The notes under the pieces are model-generated. The model searched no databases. It was not told the DNA's origin and saw only the letters and a list, made by a program, of their open reading frames with translations. Shown piece by piece: positions 1 to 11,037 of a stretch of DNA of 64,000 nucleotides. Both the position numbers and the translations under genes were made by a program. The number at the start of each line of letters is the position of its first letter. Position 1 is the first letter of the stretch. The stretch is taken from positions 1-64,000 of the forward strand of contig NZ_NCSQ01000084.1 of the NCBI RefSeq assembly GCF_002105465.1. The letters are read 5' to 3'. The stretch is from Aquidulcibacter paucihalophilus. GTDB taxonomy: Bacteria > Pseudomonadota > Alphaproteobacteria > Caulobacterales > Aquidulcibacteraceae.

Positions 1-159
1 CGCGCTTTGGTGATCCCCTTGGTCCACCAAATCGCCCACCAACAATAACGTCTGGCCTTTGGGGCAGGCAGGGCCTGCACCAAAGCCTTCTAGAACAAAA
101 GAACGAGAAGCGATGGCATCCCTCGCGGCCCACAATGTCCTCGCTCTCGACCTCGTGCT
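1..159 (-). CDS. possible 3'-truncated gene downstream of groEL (uncertain)
   Basis: Past the groEL terminator, one minus-strand frame stays open to the left edge. It ends in the residues GQTLLLVGDLVDQGDHQSA. The GDLVDQG stretch resembles the GDxxDxG metal-binding block of calcineurin-like phosphoesterases, but too little is visible to name a family. No ATG is available; a TTG or GTG near 130-145 would have to serve as start, so the upper boundary is a guess. Codon use in the last 100 bases looks coding; the evidence is otherwise thin. Confidence 0.22.
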
Positions 160-200
160 AGAGTGGATGATGTCGCGGGGGGTGAAGACGCCCAAGCACA

Positions 201-232
201 AACAAAAAGCGCGGCCCGTTGCCGGACCGCGC
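201..232 (-). terminator. intrinsic terminator of groES-groEL
   Basis: Read on the minus strand, a 9-bp GC-rich stem (GCGCGGTCC pairing with GGGCCGCGC, one G-T wobble) with a six-base loop is followed at once by TTTTTGTTTG. It starts about 30 bases after the groEL stop, the usual form and place for a Rho-independent terminator. Confidence 0.85.
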
Positions 233-264
233 TCGTTGAAATTGGAAGATGTCGAATGGACTTC

Positions 265-1923
<1,659 letters not shown>

Positions 1924-1947
1924 TCAAGTTTTAGGAAAAGGGGAAGA

Positions 1948-2238
1948 TTAGGATTCGAGGACGCCCATGACGTCGCTTTCCTTCATGATCAGAAGGTCAT
2001 CGCCGTCGATCTTCACTTCCGTGCCAGACCATTTGCCGAACAAGATGCGGTCGCCGACTTTCAAGTCCATTGCGATACGGTCGCCATCTTCGTCGCGGGC
2101 ACCTGGGCCAACGGCAACGACTTCGCCTTCTTGTGGCTTCTCTTTGGCGGTGTCTGGGATGATGATCCCACCTTTGGTTTTGGTTTCTTCTTCAACGCGC
2201 TTTACCAGCACGCGATCGCCAAGCGGACGAAATGCCAT
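1948..2238 (-). CDS. groES: co-chaperonin GroES (10 kDa subunit)
   Basis: Heptameric lid of the GroEL chamber. It has 96 residues, as expected, starting [18 protein letters not shown], with the flexible mobile-loop region [17 protein letters not shown] near residues 19-36 that contacts GroEL. The ATG follows a purine-rich GGGAGCAAG at suitable distance. It is the first gene of the operon, and the CIRCE-like inverted repeat lies about 70-100 bases upstream. Confidence 0.98.
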   Translation of the reverse strand: MAFRPLGDRVLVKRVEEETKTKGGIIIPDTAKEKPQEGEVVAVGPGARDEDGDRIAMDLKVGDRILFGKWSGTEVKIDGDDLLIMKESDVMGVLES

Positions 2239-2309
2239 TTGACTTGCTCCCTTTGAGGATTGTCAGGTTTCAGAAAATCAGTGTCGTCCAATCAGACAGG
2301 CGTCGTGCT

Positions 2310-2336
2310 TTAGCACTCACCTCGCCCGACTGCTAA
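2310..2336 (-). promoter_or_regulatory. CIRCE-like operator (HrcA site) upstream of groES
   Basis: The plus strand reads TTAGCACTC, nine bases, then GACTGCTAA. The CIRCE consensus is TTAGCACTC-N9-GAGTGCTAA, so this site has a single mismatch in the second arm and the exact nine-base spacer. It lies 72-98 bases before the groES start. In alphaproteobacteria such sites are bound by the HrcA repressor, which GroEL helps to keep active; hrcA itself is not in the window. Confidence 0.9.
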
Positions 2337-2388
2337 CACAGCGTGCAGGTAGGGATGGCCTGTCTGCGTGTCAACAGGGGCGAGGGTG

Positions 2389-2413
2389 AAAAAAATGCAG
2401 TAGGCTTAACTGC
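2389..2413 (-). terminator. intrinsic terminator after the S9 peptidase gene
   Basis: On the minus strand GCAGT, a seven-base loop and ACTGC are followed by A and seven T. The stem is short but perfect and lies 10 bases after the peptidase stop codon. Confidence 0.65.
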
Positions 2414-2422
2414 GTCGCAGCC

Positions 2423-4597
2423 TTAGGCACGAGGCTGGAAGCGCGGGACGCCTGCCCGCCATAAAGCGAAGGCATATTCGTCTGCAGTTTTGGAGTCGAT
2501 CTGCCCGCGCGTCGAGCCGATGCCATGGCCTTCGTCAAAGGTCACCCGCATGATCACAGGTTTCTTCTGCTTGGGGAGCGCTTGTAGGCGGGCTGCGAGT
2601 TTACCGCCTTGGTGTGGCGCGACACGCGGATCGGTAATGCCCGTAATCACCATGACTGCCGGATAGGACACATCGTCCTGAATAGTGAAATAGGTGTCCA
2701 TGGCGACCAGATTGCGATAGTCTTCTGCCACCCGAGGGTCGCCAAATTCAGGGAAATTGGCTGGTCCATTTTGTTCGACTTCCGAACGGGACAGATTCAC
2801 GCACCCCACATCGCAGATCACACCAGCGAATAAATCGGGTCGGGTTGTCATGGCGCGGCCAACCGCCACCCCGCCAGCGGAAGTGCCTCGAATAGTTAGC
2901 TTGGCAGGACTGGTCAGGCCGCGTGCAATCATATCCTCGCAACAGGCAATGTAATCATTCCACGTATTGGACTTGGTGGCCTTTTTGCCGGCCTCGTACC
3001 ACGGCCGTCCGTAATCTCCACCGCCGCGCACACTGGCGAACATAAGGATACCGCCCAATTCCATCATGGCCAGCGATCGAGGATTAACGAAAGGCGTATT
3101 GGAAACTTGATAGGCACCATAAGCATCAGCCAAACAGGGCGCGGGGCCGCGTTTGGTCGCATTCTTAGCTGCCATCACAACATAAGGGATCTGCGTGCCG
3201 TCCTTGGCCTTGGCAAGGTAACGTTTGCTTTCAAACGGCGTCAGATCAATGTTCGGCTTGGGCGACAAACCGGTGTCTGAGAATTGATCGGTGTCGGGAT
3301 TATAATTCCAAATGCTGCGATGCTGCAGCCATCCAGACAGAACCATATCGAGGCCGGGACGCGTTGCACTGCTGAAAACCGCATAAATGCCTGCCTCAAA
3401 AGGCATTGTGAGATCGTGTAATCTGCCATCTTTACTGAGACGGCGCAGCCGCTGGGGACCTCCATCCATGATTTGGATATAGAGCCCATCGGATGCAACA
3501 CTTAAAGCCTCAATTGGGTTCCGGCTGGCGGGAACCACTTCGCGGGCGCTGGTCAGGCTCGGCTCTTTAAGGTCAACCGCCACGACGCGGCCAAGCGGAT
3601 TTTCCTTTTCCGAAGTGAGATAGAGCGTCGAACCGGAATGAGCAAAGCCCGTTATCGTATCAGCCTGCGAACATATTTTTGTCCAAACCGGAAGCCCTTT
3701 GGTGATCCCCTCTAGCGGCGCACTCCAAATGCTGAGTTCGCGGCGCACCCCATCAATGCCCAACAAGAGTCCAAAATCGGAATCATCGGCTGTCATCAGG
3801 ATCGGAAACTCAACCTCGGTCAGGTCAACCATTTGATGCAATCCGAAGGTCGCGGCTTTGAGATCATCCTTCGGATCGTCACCAAGTTTGTGGAACCAAC
3901 AAACCGACTTCATAAAATAGTCCGGCGTGCCCTGCATGGTTTGGTCAGAGAGGCGATTGATGAAGAAACCCGAGGAATCGGGCAACCAATAGGCTGGGCC
4001 AAATAAAGCGCGCTCAAAAACCTCCTTGAGCGTAACCCCATCTGCAACCCGAATCACACGGCCCACAGATTCTTCCGATCCCGCTGGTGAAGAACCATAG
4101 ACAACATGCGTACCATCTGGGGAGGCCCGCCACCAATCTAAAGAAACATGGGCCCCACTTTCGGTTTTGGCCGTGTTGGGATCGAACAATACGCGGCGCG
4201 TTCCATCCTCACCCTGTACTTCTAGCCGGGCACTGCTTGCACCCGCTGGGCGGACCGTGAGGAAGAGATTATTCCCTGCCCTTTGAAGGTCACGAACCGC
4301 TTCAGTCGCCCCGGACAGAGCTGCGATCCGCTTCTCAAGTGCTGCGCGCCCCGGCAAGCGGTCGAGTACATGGCGCGCATAGGCCCCTTGTGCTTTAGCA
4401 TAAGGCACCCAATCGGGATCCTTGGGATTCTCCATCCAGCGATAAGGATCGATCGTTGTGATGCCAAAACGGGTCATGACAACAGGCTCGACCCGAGTGA
4501 CAGGTGGCCTGATTGCGGCATAAGCCGGCTTGAAACCGATAAGCCCTATGCCAGCGCTTGCGCCAATACCTGCCATCAATTTCCGTCGTGTTGTCAT
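2423..4597 (-). CDS. prolyl oligopeptidase family (S9) serine peptidase, Tat-exported
   Basis: Serine peptidase of the prolyl oligopeptidase clan, expected to cut short proline-containing peptides. The chosen start gives 724 residues, follows a GGGGGG Shine-Dalgarno and begins MTTRRKLMAG, a twin-arginine signal ending near AYA-A, so the enzyme is probably periplasmic. An in-frame start 16 codons upstream would bury the signal. The N-terminal part is the beta-propeller. The C-terminal alpha/beta-hydrolase domain carries the catalytic triad: Ser573 in GTSAGG, Asp656 in ITDPRVAP and His691 in DEGHG. It stands alone, with its own terminator. The exact substrate cannot be read from the sequence. 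Confidence 0.92.
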   Translation of the reverse strand: MTTRRKLMAGIGASAGIGLIGFKPAYAAIRPPVTRVEPVVMTRFGITTIDPYRWMENPKDPDWVPYAKAQGAYARHVLDRLPGRAALEKRIAALSGATEAVRDLQRAGNNLFLTVRPAGASSARLEVQGEDGTRRVLFDPNTAKTESGAHVSLDWWRASPDGTHVVYGSSPAGSEESVGRVIRVADGVTLKEVFERALFGPAYWLPDSSGFFINRLSDQTMQGTPDYFMKSVCWFHKLGDDPKDDLKAATFGLHQMVDLTEVEFPILMTADDSDFGLLLGIDGVRRELSIWSAPLEGITKGLPVWTKICSQADTITGFAHSGSTLYLTSEKENPLGRVVAVDLKEPSLTSAREVVPASRNPIEALSVASDGLYIQIMDGGPQRLRRLSKDGRLHDLTMPFEAGIYAVFSSATRPGLDMVLSGWLQHRSIWNYNPDTDQFSDTGLSPKPNIDLTPFESKRYLAKAKDGTQIPYVVMAAKNATKRGPAPCLADAYGAYQVSNTPFVNPRSLAMMELGGILMFASVRGGGDYGRPWYEAGKKATKSNTWNDYIACCEDMIARGLTSPAKLTIRGTSAGGVAVGRAMTTRPDLFAGVICDVGCVNLSRSEVEQNGPANFPEFGDPRVAEDYRNLVAMDTYFTIQDDVSYPAVMVITGITDPRVAPHQGGKLAARLQALPKQKKPVIMRVTFDEGHGIGSTRGQIDSKTADEYAFALWRAGVPRFQPRA

Positions 4598-4776
4598 TAT
4601 CCCCCCCACACACAATTGGTGTATTATCAAACACCCTTGCTGCAATCACGAAAACGTTACTATCTGGAATCCAAAAACGTCAATCGAAACATTAGGCCCA
4701 GGCGTTGCCGAACCCTACTGTAGCCAATCCTTCCGCCTACGATGACATCCGACCTCAAACTTCCTATCTGCTCGCC

Positions 4777-5637
4777 ATGACCGACACACCCCTCACCCTC
4801 GTCAAAGCATGGACCGCCGCGCGCAAGCGTTTGGAAGCGGCACAGATCGACACGCCTGTGATCGATGCAAGGATTTTGTTACTGGCAGCTGCCGAAACAG
4901 ATCGTGCCACGTTGATTGGCGACCCGCACCGACTTTTGACCCCTGAAGCAGCGGCGCGCTTTGAGACCTATGTGCAACGCCGCGAACAGCGCGAGCCTGC
5001 TGCCCATATTGTTGGCAAGAAGGGGTTTTGGACGCTCGACCTCATCAGCGATCGTCGCGGCCTTGTACCGCGACCGGAGACGGAAGTTATTGTCGACTTG
5101 GTCCTGAAGGCGCATGCGGTGGATGTGCCCAACCGGGTGCTAGACCTTGGGACAGGGTCTGGGGCCATTTTGTTGGCGCTTTTGTCCGAGCGTAAAAGCT
5201 GGACTGGGGTTGGTATTGACCGCTCTGAAGAGGCCCTAGCCCTAGCAGCTGAAAATGCCGCTTTGCATGGCTTGTCGGAGCGGGTCGAGTTGCGGCTGGG
5301 TAATTGGCATCAGGGCGTGGACGAAGAATTTGATATTGTCGTCTCAAATCCCCCTTACATCCCATCAAAGGTGATCGACTCGCTGCAAGACGAGGTGCGT
5401 CTGCATGATCCCCGTTTAGCGCTTGATGGTGGCGAGGATGGACTGGATCCATATCGGATTTTGTTTGCTGCCTTGCCGCACGTTCTCAAACCCTCTGGTG
5501 TATTTGCCTTTGAGTTCGGGATTGGGCAAGCCGACGCCGTGATGGCGCTGGCCGAAACCGTCCCGGGACTGATTAATTTGCGCGTGATCAAGGACTTATC
5601 TGACATAGATCGTGTCATTTTTGGAACCCGTGCCTAG
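4777..5637 (+). CDS. prmC: release factor glutamine N5-methyltransferase PrmC/HemK
   Basis: Transfers a methyl group from SAM to the glutamine of the GGQ motif in release factors RF1/RF2, improving translation termination. With start MTDTPLTLVKAW the protein has 286 residues. The N-terminal helical domain (1-80) is followed by the SAM motif VLDLGTGSGA (121-130) and the diagnostic NPPY (191-194) in VSNPPYIPS. An open extension of 24 codons upstream is poor in protein-like character, so I prefer the internal ATG. prfA, a common neighbour in other bacteria, is absent here. Confidence 0.95.
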   Translation: MTDTPLTLVKAWTAARKRLEAAQIDTPVIDARILLLAAAETDRATLIGDPHRLLTPEAAARFETYVQRREQREPAAHIVGKKGFWTLDLISDRRGLVPRPETEVIVDLVLKAHAVDVPNRVLDLGTGSGAILLALLSERKSWTGVGIDRSEEALALAAENAALHGLSERVELRLGNWHQGVDEEFDIVVSNPPYIPSKVIDSLQDEVRLHDPRLALDGGEDGLDPYRILFAALPHVLKPSGVFAFEFGIGQADAVMALAETVPGLINLRVIKDLSDIDRVIFGTRA

Positions 5638-5784
5638 CGAGAAAGCCTTGCATGAGGTCGCTTGACCAAAGTTGGCCAAATTCGGGGCTAAAAAAGCCTT
5701 TACAGATATAAATTCCAGTCGCACACTTTCCTTGTCTGAAGCGGATCCACCCAAAAAAGGACTGCACAGGCAAGGGAGGACAAT

Positions 5785-8763
5785 ATGGCTAGAAAAGCAT
5801 TGCTCAGCGGGGCAAGTGCCCTGTTGGCTGTTATGATAACGACAGGCGCGACGCAAGCATTCGCACAATCCACCACGACAGAGGAAGCTCCGAAGAAAGA
5901 AGTCGAAGTTATTGTGGTAACCGGTTCCTTCATTCGGGGGACTTCAGAAAGCGCTTCATTACCCGTGAATGTGATCAGCTCGGCTGATCTGGAAAAGGCG
6001 GGCACCCCCAGCACGGTTGAGTTGATCAAACTCCTCAACGTCTCAAGCGGGGTCCAAGGCGACACCAACCAGTTTGATGCCCGGGCGCAAGGCAATGAAG
6101 GGGCAGGCTCGGTCAATTTGCGCGGCATTGGTCCTGAGCGGACGCTTGTGCTTCTGAATGGTCGCCGGATGGCCTACAACCCCTTCGGGTTGGTCGGCAC
6201 GGTGGTCGACACCAATTTGATCCCCTCCGCTGCAATTGGCCGGGTTGAAGTGCTCAAGGACGGTGCAGCCGCGACCTACGGGTCTGACGCGGTGGCCGGC
6301 GTGGTCAACTTCATCACGCGCACCAATCTTGAAGGCTTTGAAGTCGGTGGCGACTATAAGGCCATCGACGGCTCCGACGGCAATTACACGCTCGCCGCCT
6401 CTTGGGGCCATCAAACAGATCGGGCAAAACTCTTTGTCTCGCTCGGCGTTCAGATGAAGAGCGAATTGCCGCTGATCGAACGTGATTGGGCCAATCGAGA
6501 CTATCTCTCAAACCCAGAAGGGGGTTGGTCGGCAGCAGGCAACCCTGGCACTTACATCGCAATCGGCCCGACGGGTGCACCGGTTTCAGGAATTACGCGG
6601 GAACCAAATTGTACCGGCTTGGGTGGCTTTGCGGGCTTTAGCGCGACCACACCCGTCTGCTTCTTCCATTTCACGCCTTATGACAACATTGTTGAAAAGG
6701 AAGAGCGGTCACAGCTGTTTGCAAGTGCAGATGTAGACATCAATGAAGACCACACGCTGCATGCAGAACTTCTGATCTCCAATACCAACACGCCAGAATG
6801 GAAGACCTCGCCGAGCTACGCCTTCTTGCAAGCACCCTCCGCACAAGCCCTACCTGCGATTTCAGGTCTGCCCGGGCGCTTCTTCGTGCCCGTCACAAAC
6901 CCTGGCTATATTGACCTTTTGGCCAAGAATCCCGGACTGTTCCCTGCCAGCACGATTGGCGTAAACATGTTGGCCTATCGGCCATTCAGCTTTGGCGGCA
7001 ATCCGAAATTCACCCCAGAAGACCCACGTGGTGGCTCGCAAGGGGAGCGCAGCTTTGAAGCTGTGCGCGTGTCTGTCGGATTGAAAGGGAAACTGACCAA
7101 CACCGTCAATTATGACGTTAATCTTGCGGCTATGGATGATACCGGTATCCGTACGGGCTATGACGTCTTGGTCAACCGCTTCCAGCTTGCGCTGCGCGGC
7201 TTAGGCGGCCCCAATTGTAACGTGGCTGCCAATACGCCGGGGGCCAATGGATGTCAGTGGTTCAGCCCATTTGGCACCGCCATTCCCGGTAATTCCATCA
7301 CAGGCGTTGCTAACCCGCAATATAATGCTGCCTTGGGTACAGCCAACGCCGCTTTAGTGGATTGGTTCTATCCAGAAGTGCGCACCAAGCAGACCTCCAG
7401 CTTGGTCGTGTTTGATGCCGTCATCAATGGCGAAACCAGCTTCAAGCTGGGCGATGGACCTATTGGCTGGGCTTTGGGCTATCAATATCGCAAGAATAGC
7501 TTCCGCTCTGATTTCTCCAAGTTTTCAGATCTAACCCAACAGCCTTGCGTCTCCTCGCCAGACTTCAACAACAACACCTGCGCGGCCGTAACCGGCCCAA
7601 CAGTATTCTTGTCCGGCTCATTCCCTGCCAATGTCAGTGCAGACGTCAATGCGGCTTTCTTCGAACTGCGACTGCCCTTTACCAGTAACTTTGAAGCCCA
7701 AATCGCAGGACGCTATGAGGACTTTGGTGGAGCCGTCGGCTCAACCTTCAATCCGAAGCTCTCCGCCAAATGGCAAGTAACCGATGCCCTCGCCTTGCGG
7801 GGCTCGACCAGCACGACATTCCGGGCTCCGTCGGTGTCCAACATCCAGCCAACTTCTGTGACAACGTTGCAGAGCATTTTGGGGACGTTCCGGGCCGTTG
7901 ATATTTTCGGTAATCCAAACCTGGAACCAGAAACCGCAACCACCTATAATCTGGGTGCCTTGCTGGACATGGGCAATTTCAAGGCGTCCATCGACTATTG
8001 GCGCTTTGACTTTGACAATCCAATCGTGAACGAGCCAATCGCAGGCTTGGTTTCGGCCTTGTTCCCAACAACCGGGCTCGGCAATTGCGGCAATCCAACC
8101 TTTGCCGCGATCCAAGCTAAATTCACTTTCAGCGGTGGCGTGTGTAACTCTGCCAATATTTCACGCCTGAACACCACGGTGATCAATGGCTCAGCCGTCT
8201 TAACCGATGGGGTTGATGTCAGTGTGGACTATACGTTCCGCGATGTGATGGGTGGGGATTTGAAGCTCGGCTTAGATGCCACCTATACCATGAGCTATGA
8301 TGTTGCGGCATTGAGCATTGGCGGGGTGAAGGTTGCCGATCCACTCGATGCGGTTGGGAAACTTAACTTTCAAACCACCGCCTATCCGCTGCCACAGTAT
8401 AAAGGCACGCTCTATGGTCTTTATGAGACTGGAGGTCATTCACTCCGCTTAGCGATGAACTTCATCGATGAATATGTAGACCAGCGTACGGCACCCTTTG
8501 CCCCGAGCTTGAACTACAGCGCAGTAGCCGGAACGCCTGCCTCCATCACTACGGGCAAAACGATTGAAGCTTGGCAGTCGTTCGACCTGACTTATCGCTG
8601 GGCGATGGACAATGATCTGACCTTCACCTTCGGCATTGAGAACATCCTCGACAAGGATCCAAGCTTTGCGCGTTTGGAACTCAATTACGATCCATTCACG
8701 GGCAACCCCTTGGGCCGGACCTATAAGATCGGCTTGAAGAAAGCTTTTGGTGGCCCGAAATAA
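5785..8763 (+). CDS. TonB-dependent outer-membrane receptor
   Basis: Outer-membrane gated channel that takes up a scarce ligand with energy from TonB-ExbBD. Of 992 residues, the first 28 or so form a signal peptide ending AFAQ. A TonB-box-like VEVIVVTG stretch follows, then the plug domain (SLPVNVISSADLEKAG, GIGPERTLVLLNGRR, VEVLKDGAAATYGSDAVAGVVNFIT, about 45-180). The large beta-barrel ends in aromatic YKIGLKKAFGGPK. Long extracellular insertions make it larger than siderophore receptors and more like the oligomer/peptide-type receptors common in Caulobacterales. No adjacent enzyme indicates the substrate. SD GGGAGGAC precedes the ATG. Confidence 0.95.
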   Translation: MARKALLSGASALLAVMITTGATQAFAQSTTTEEAPKKEVEVIVVTGSFIRGTSESASLPVNVISSADLEKAGTPSTVELIKLLNVSSGVQGDTNQFDARAQGNEGAGSVNLRGIGPERTLVLLNGRRMAYNPFGLVGTVVDTNLIPSAAIGRVEVLKDGAAATYGSDAVAGVVNFITRTNLEGFEVGGDYKAIDGSDGNYTLAASWGHQTDRAKLFVSLGVQMKSELPLIERDWANRDYLSNPEGGWSAAGNPGTYIAIGPTGAPVSGITREPNCTGLGGFAGFSATTPVCFFHFTPYDNIVEKEERSQLFASADVDINEDHTLHAELLISNTNTPEWKTSPSYAFLQAPSAQALPAISGLPGRFFVPVTNPGYIDLLAKNPGLFPASTIGVNMLAYRPFSFGGNPKFTPEDPRGGSQGERSFEAVRVSVGLKGKLTNTVNYDVNLAAMDDTGIRTGYDVLVNRFQLALRGLGGPNCNVAANTPGANGCQWFSPFGTAIPGNSITGVANPQYNAALGTANAALVDWFYPEVRTKQTSSLVVFDAVINGETSFKLGDGPIGWALGYQYRKNSFRSDFSKFSDLTQQPCVSSPDFNNNTCAAVTGPTVFLSGSFPANVSADVNAAFFELRLPFTSNFEAQIAGRYEDFGGAVGSTFNPKLSAKWQVTDALALRGSTSTTFRAPSVSNIQPTSVTTLQSILGTFRAVDIFGNPNLEPETATTYNLGALLDMGNFKASIDYWRFDFDNPIVNEPIAGLVSALFPTTGLGNCGNPTFAAIQAKFTFSGGVCNSANISRLNTTVINGSAVLTDGVDVSVDYTFRDVMGGDLKLGLDATYTMSYDVAALSIGGVKVADPLDAVGKLNFQTTAYPLPQYKGTLYGLYETGGHSLRLAMNFIDEYVDQRTAPFAPSLNYSAVAGTPASITTGKTIEAWQSFDLTYRWAMDNDLTFTFGIENILDKDPSFARLELNYDPFTGNPLGRTYKIGLKKAFGGPK

Positions 8764-8787
8764 GCTTTATGCTGTCCGACCTAGCAG

Positions 8788-8814
8788 CGGCCCGACCCTA
8801 GATTGGTCGGGCCG
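8788..8814 (+). terminator. intrinsic terminator after the TonB-dependent receptor
   Basis: A perfect 10-bp inverted repeat (CGGCCCGACC / GGTCGGGCCG) with a seven-base loop begins 24 bases after the stop. The T-tract is short (TTTG), so it may terminate imperfectly. Confidence 0.75.
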
Positions 8815-9297
8815 TTTGCATGGCGCCCCAACGCGTTTTAACTGAAACCAGCAGAATTAGGTCTTTTCAACGCCAGCTAATCAAGCTAAGAGATCATTCG
8901 TCCGTGATGCAGCCCAAAGGGGGGCCTGTATATGGAAACGACACACCATCAACTCTAGCCCAAACCTTTCATCCGCTTTCACTCTGATCTTGGCCCTGGG
9001 TCTTGATTTCAGTGACATGCAATTTGAGGCTTGTGGAATCAAGGAAATGATCGTGTGAATACAGTCTGTCCGTGAGACGTTGAAATCCATTTCGGGATTA
9101 GGTGTTAGCGATAGCTGTTTTTGGAGCCGGTTGTGCAAGGTCACGGATCAATTGCACGAAAACCACGCTCTCTTTTTTAAATCTTTGCGTGTCAGACGTC
9201 TTTTGGAAGCAGTCACGCAAAAACCATGAAGCCGGCTTGCAGGCTTGCTCATGGCACTAATTGGCCAAACCACAGCCAGGAAACAAATAGGGCTTGC
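8815..9297. other. non-coding interval, about 480 bases
   Basis: Between the receptor terminator and the DUF4167 gene. The one open frame of note (minus strand, 8881-9144) has no recognisable family, poor codon character and no Shine-Dalgarno, and I do not call it. The part from about 9170 probably carries the promoter and leader for the next gene. A T-run at 9172-9178 and the near-repeat GCTTGCAGGCTTGC (9235-9248) are visible, but I recognise no RNA gene. Confidence 0.5.
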
Positions 9298-10158
9298 ATG
9301 ATGAAGCGGCAACGCGGTCGGGGACGTAATCCAGGCCAAAAACCACAAAACAACAATCCAAATCGCGCCTATGAGTCGAACGGACCCGACATTAAAGTCC
9401 GGGGTTCGGCGCAGACGGTGTTTGAGAAATACCAACAGCTCGCCCGCGATGCCAATTCTTCCGGCGACCGCGTCCTAGGTGAAAATTATCTGCAACATGC
9501 GGAACATTATTTCCGCGTCTTGCGCGCCATGCAGCCAACTTTTGTGCCGCGCACCGAAATGATGATCGCAGGCTATGAAGATGAGTCTGACGATGGTGAC
9601 GATACCAATGAAGCCATGGAAGGCGCTGAAGGCGAAGGCGTTGACGGCAGCGAGGGCGCGCCTCAGCCAGAGTTTAATCAAAACCGTCAACCCCGCGAAA
9701 ACCGCTTTGATCAGAACCGTGGCGAGGGTCGCAACGAACCCCGCGGGGAAGGTGACGACGACCGGTTTGGCCGCCGCCGCCGCCGCCGTCGCGATCGCTT
9801 CGGTAATGAGATGCCCTATCAAGCCAATGGCGGTGGGGAAGAAGGTCAAGGCGAAAATTCGCGCCCACCACGACAAGACAATCGCGGCGAAACAGGTGGA
9901 GAGCAGGGCTTTAACGGTTCAGGAGAAGGCTATGCCCGTCCGTTGAGCGCGCCACCGAGTGAATTTGCTGAGCCGACAAGCTTTAGCGAACCCCAAGAAA
10001 TCGTCGCCGCTTCGGAAACCGCTCCGGCGCGCGAACGTCGCCCACGTCCCCCCCGCGCCCCACGCCCACCGCGTGAAGCCAAGGGTGAGGATTCAGGTTT
10101 TGGCGCGGAATTGCCCGCTTTCTTGGCGGCCCCGGTTCCAACACCGACAGCCGACTAA
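9298..10158 (+). CDS. DUF4167 domain protein, Arg/Gly-rich, probable RNA-binding
   Basis: The N-terminal 80 residues match the DUF4167 pattern of alphaproteobacteria: a basic RGRGRNPGQ start, then KVRGSAQTVFEKYQQLARDA and GENYLQHAEHYFRVLRAMQ. The rest is low complexity: an acidic stretch, then R/G/N/D-rich sequence with a run of seven arginines, and a proline/arginine-rich end. That composition suggests RNA or ribosome association, which is inference only. Two adjacent ATG codons (9298 and 9301) could start it; a longer in-frame extension to 9226 is not needed. A terminator follows. Confidence 0.85.
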   Translation: MMKRQRGRGRNPGQKPQNNNPNRAYESNGPDIKVRGSAQTVFEKYQQLARDANSSGDRVLGENYLQHAEHYFRVLRAMQPTFVPRTEMMIAGYEDESDDGDDTNEAMEGAEGEGVDGSEGAPQPEFNQNRQPRENRFDQNRGEGRNEPRGEGDDDRFGRRRRRRRDRFGNEMPYQANGGGEEGQGENSRPPRQDNRGETGGEQGFNGSGEGYARPLSAPPSEFAEPTSFSEPQEIVAASETAPARERRPRPPRAPRPPREAKGEDSGFGAELPAFLAAPVPTPTAD

Positions 10159-10187
10159 ACCAAGCGGCTTTCTCTCGAAATTTAAAG

Positions 10188-10219
10188 GGCGGCGAGGCAT
10201 TTGCTTCGCCGTCTTTTTT
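10188..10219 (+). terminator. intrinsic terminator after the DUF4167 gene
   Basis: A 10-bp stem (GGCGGCGAGG with CTTCGCCGTC, two G-T pairs) with a six-base loop is followed by six T residues, 29 bases past the stop. Confidence 0.85.
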
Positions 10220-10287
10220 GTTACCGACAAGTTGACAAGCAATCACACGGTTGTGATTAATGACCCTTCAACTGGGGCATTTTAGCC

Positions 10288-11037
10288 ATGTCATCTCTCG
10301 ATCCTGTTCACGTACCTGCAAGCTCCGAGCGCAATTTTTACTTGATTTTCTGGGTGCTAAGCCTTGCGGCGGTGTTATTGGGATTTGTGCCCGGCCTTGG
10401 CCTCTATTTGGCAGGCGCAAAGCCTTGGCCGCCCTTTGTGGTGCATATGCACGCCGTGTTGTTTTATGGCTGGATGGCGTTTTTTCTGGTTCAGATTTGG
10501 CTGGTCCGCACCCAGAATCTTAAAACCCATATGAAGCTGGGGCTGGCTGGCATTGGTCTTGGCGCGGCCATGACGGTGATTGGCACCTTTATGACGTTCT
10601 ATATGGCCAAGTTCCATTATCTGAATGGCGAGAGCCGCCAGCTTGAATTCATGATCGTGCCCCTGTCGGATATGGTCAGCTTTCCGATTTTCTTTGGGGC
10701 CGCAATTGCCTTTCGGAAAACAGCGGCCACCCACAAGCGCCTGATGCTATTGGCAACGACGGTTTTGCTGGGGGCAGGCTTTGGTCGCTTTATGGGCCGC
10801 CCCCTCTCAGAAGTCTTTGGCGACGATACGACCTTTGGCTTCTGGTTCACACGTTATCTTATGCAATTTCTGATGATGGCCGGTGCGATGATTTACGACT
10901 TGGCGACACGGCGCGCAATCCATGCTGCTTACCTCATAGGCGTGCCTTTCGTGCTAGCCGTTCAGCTATTCACAGCCTATGTCATCACCAATCCGGCGTG
11001 GCCGAGTTTCGCAAAAAGTTTGATTGGAGTGAGTTGA
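10288..11037 (+). CDS. polytopic inner-membrane protein, unknown function
   Basis: 249 residues with about seven hydrophobic helices. Histidines sit at helix ends (VVHMHAVLFYGWMAFFLVQ and KTHMKLGLAGIG), a layout also seen in small cytochrome-b561-like and DUF2306-like proteins, but I cannot assign a family. The stop TGA overlaps the ATG of the next gene, a copper-chaperone-like lipoprotein, so the two are probably translationally coupled. A role in metal or heme handling would be guesswork from that neighbour alone. Confidence 0.8.
   Translation: MSSLDPVHVPASSERNFYLIFWVLSLAAVLLGFVPGLGLYLAGAKPWPPFVVHMHAVLFYGWMAFFLVQIWLVRTQNLKTHMKLGLAGIGLGAAMTVIGTFMTFYMAKFHYLNGESRQLEFMIVPLSDMVSFPIFFGAAIAFRKTAATHKRLMLLATTVLLGAGFGRFMGRPLSEVFGDDTTFGFWFTRYLMQFLMMAGAMIYDLATRRAIHAAYLIGVPFVLAVQLFTAYVITNPAWPSFAKSLIGVS

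Noticed and set aside
8881..9144. 87-codon minus-strand open frame in the gap before the DUF4167 gene
   Set aside because: No Shine-Dalgarno, no recognisable family and a composition unlike its neighbours.
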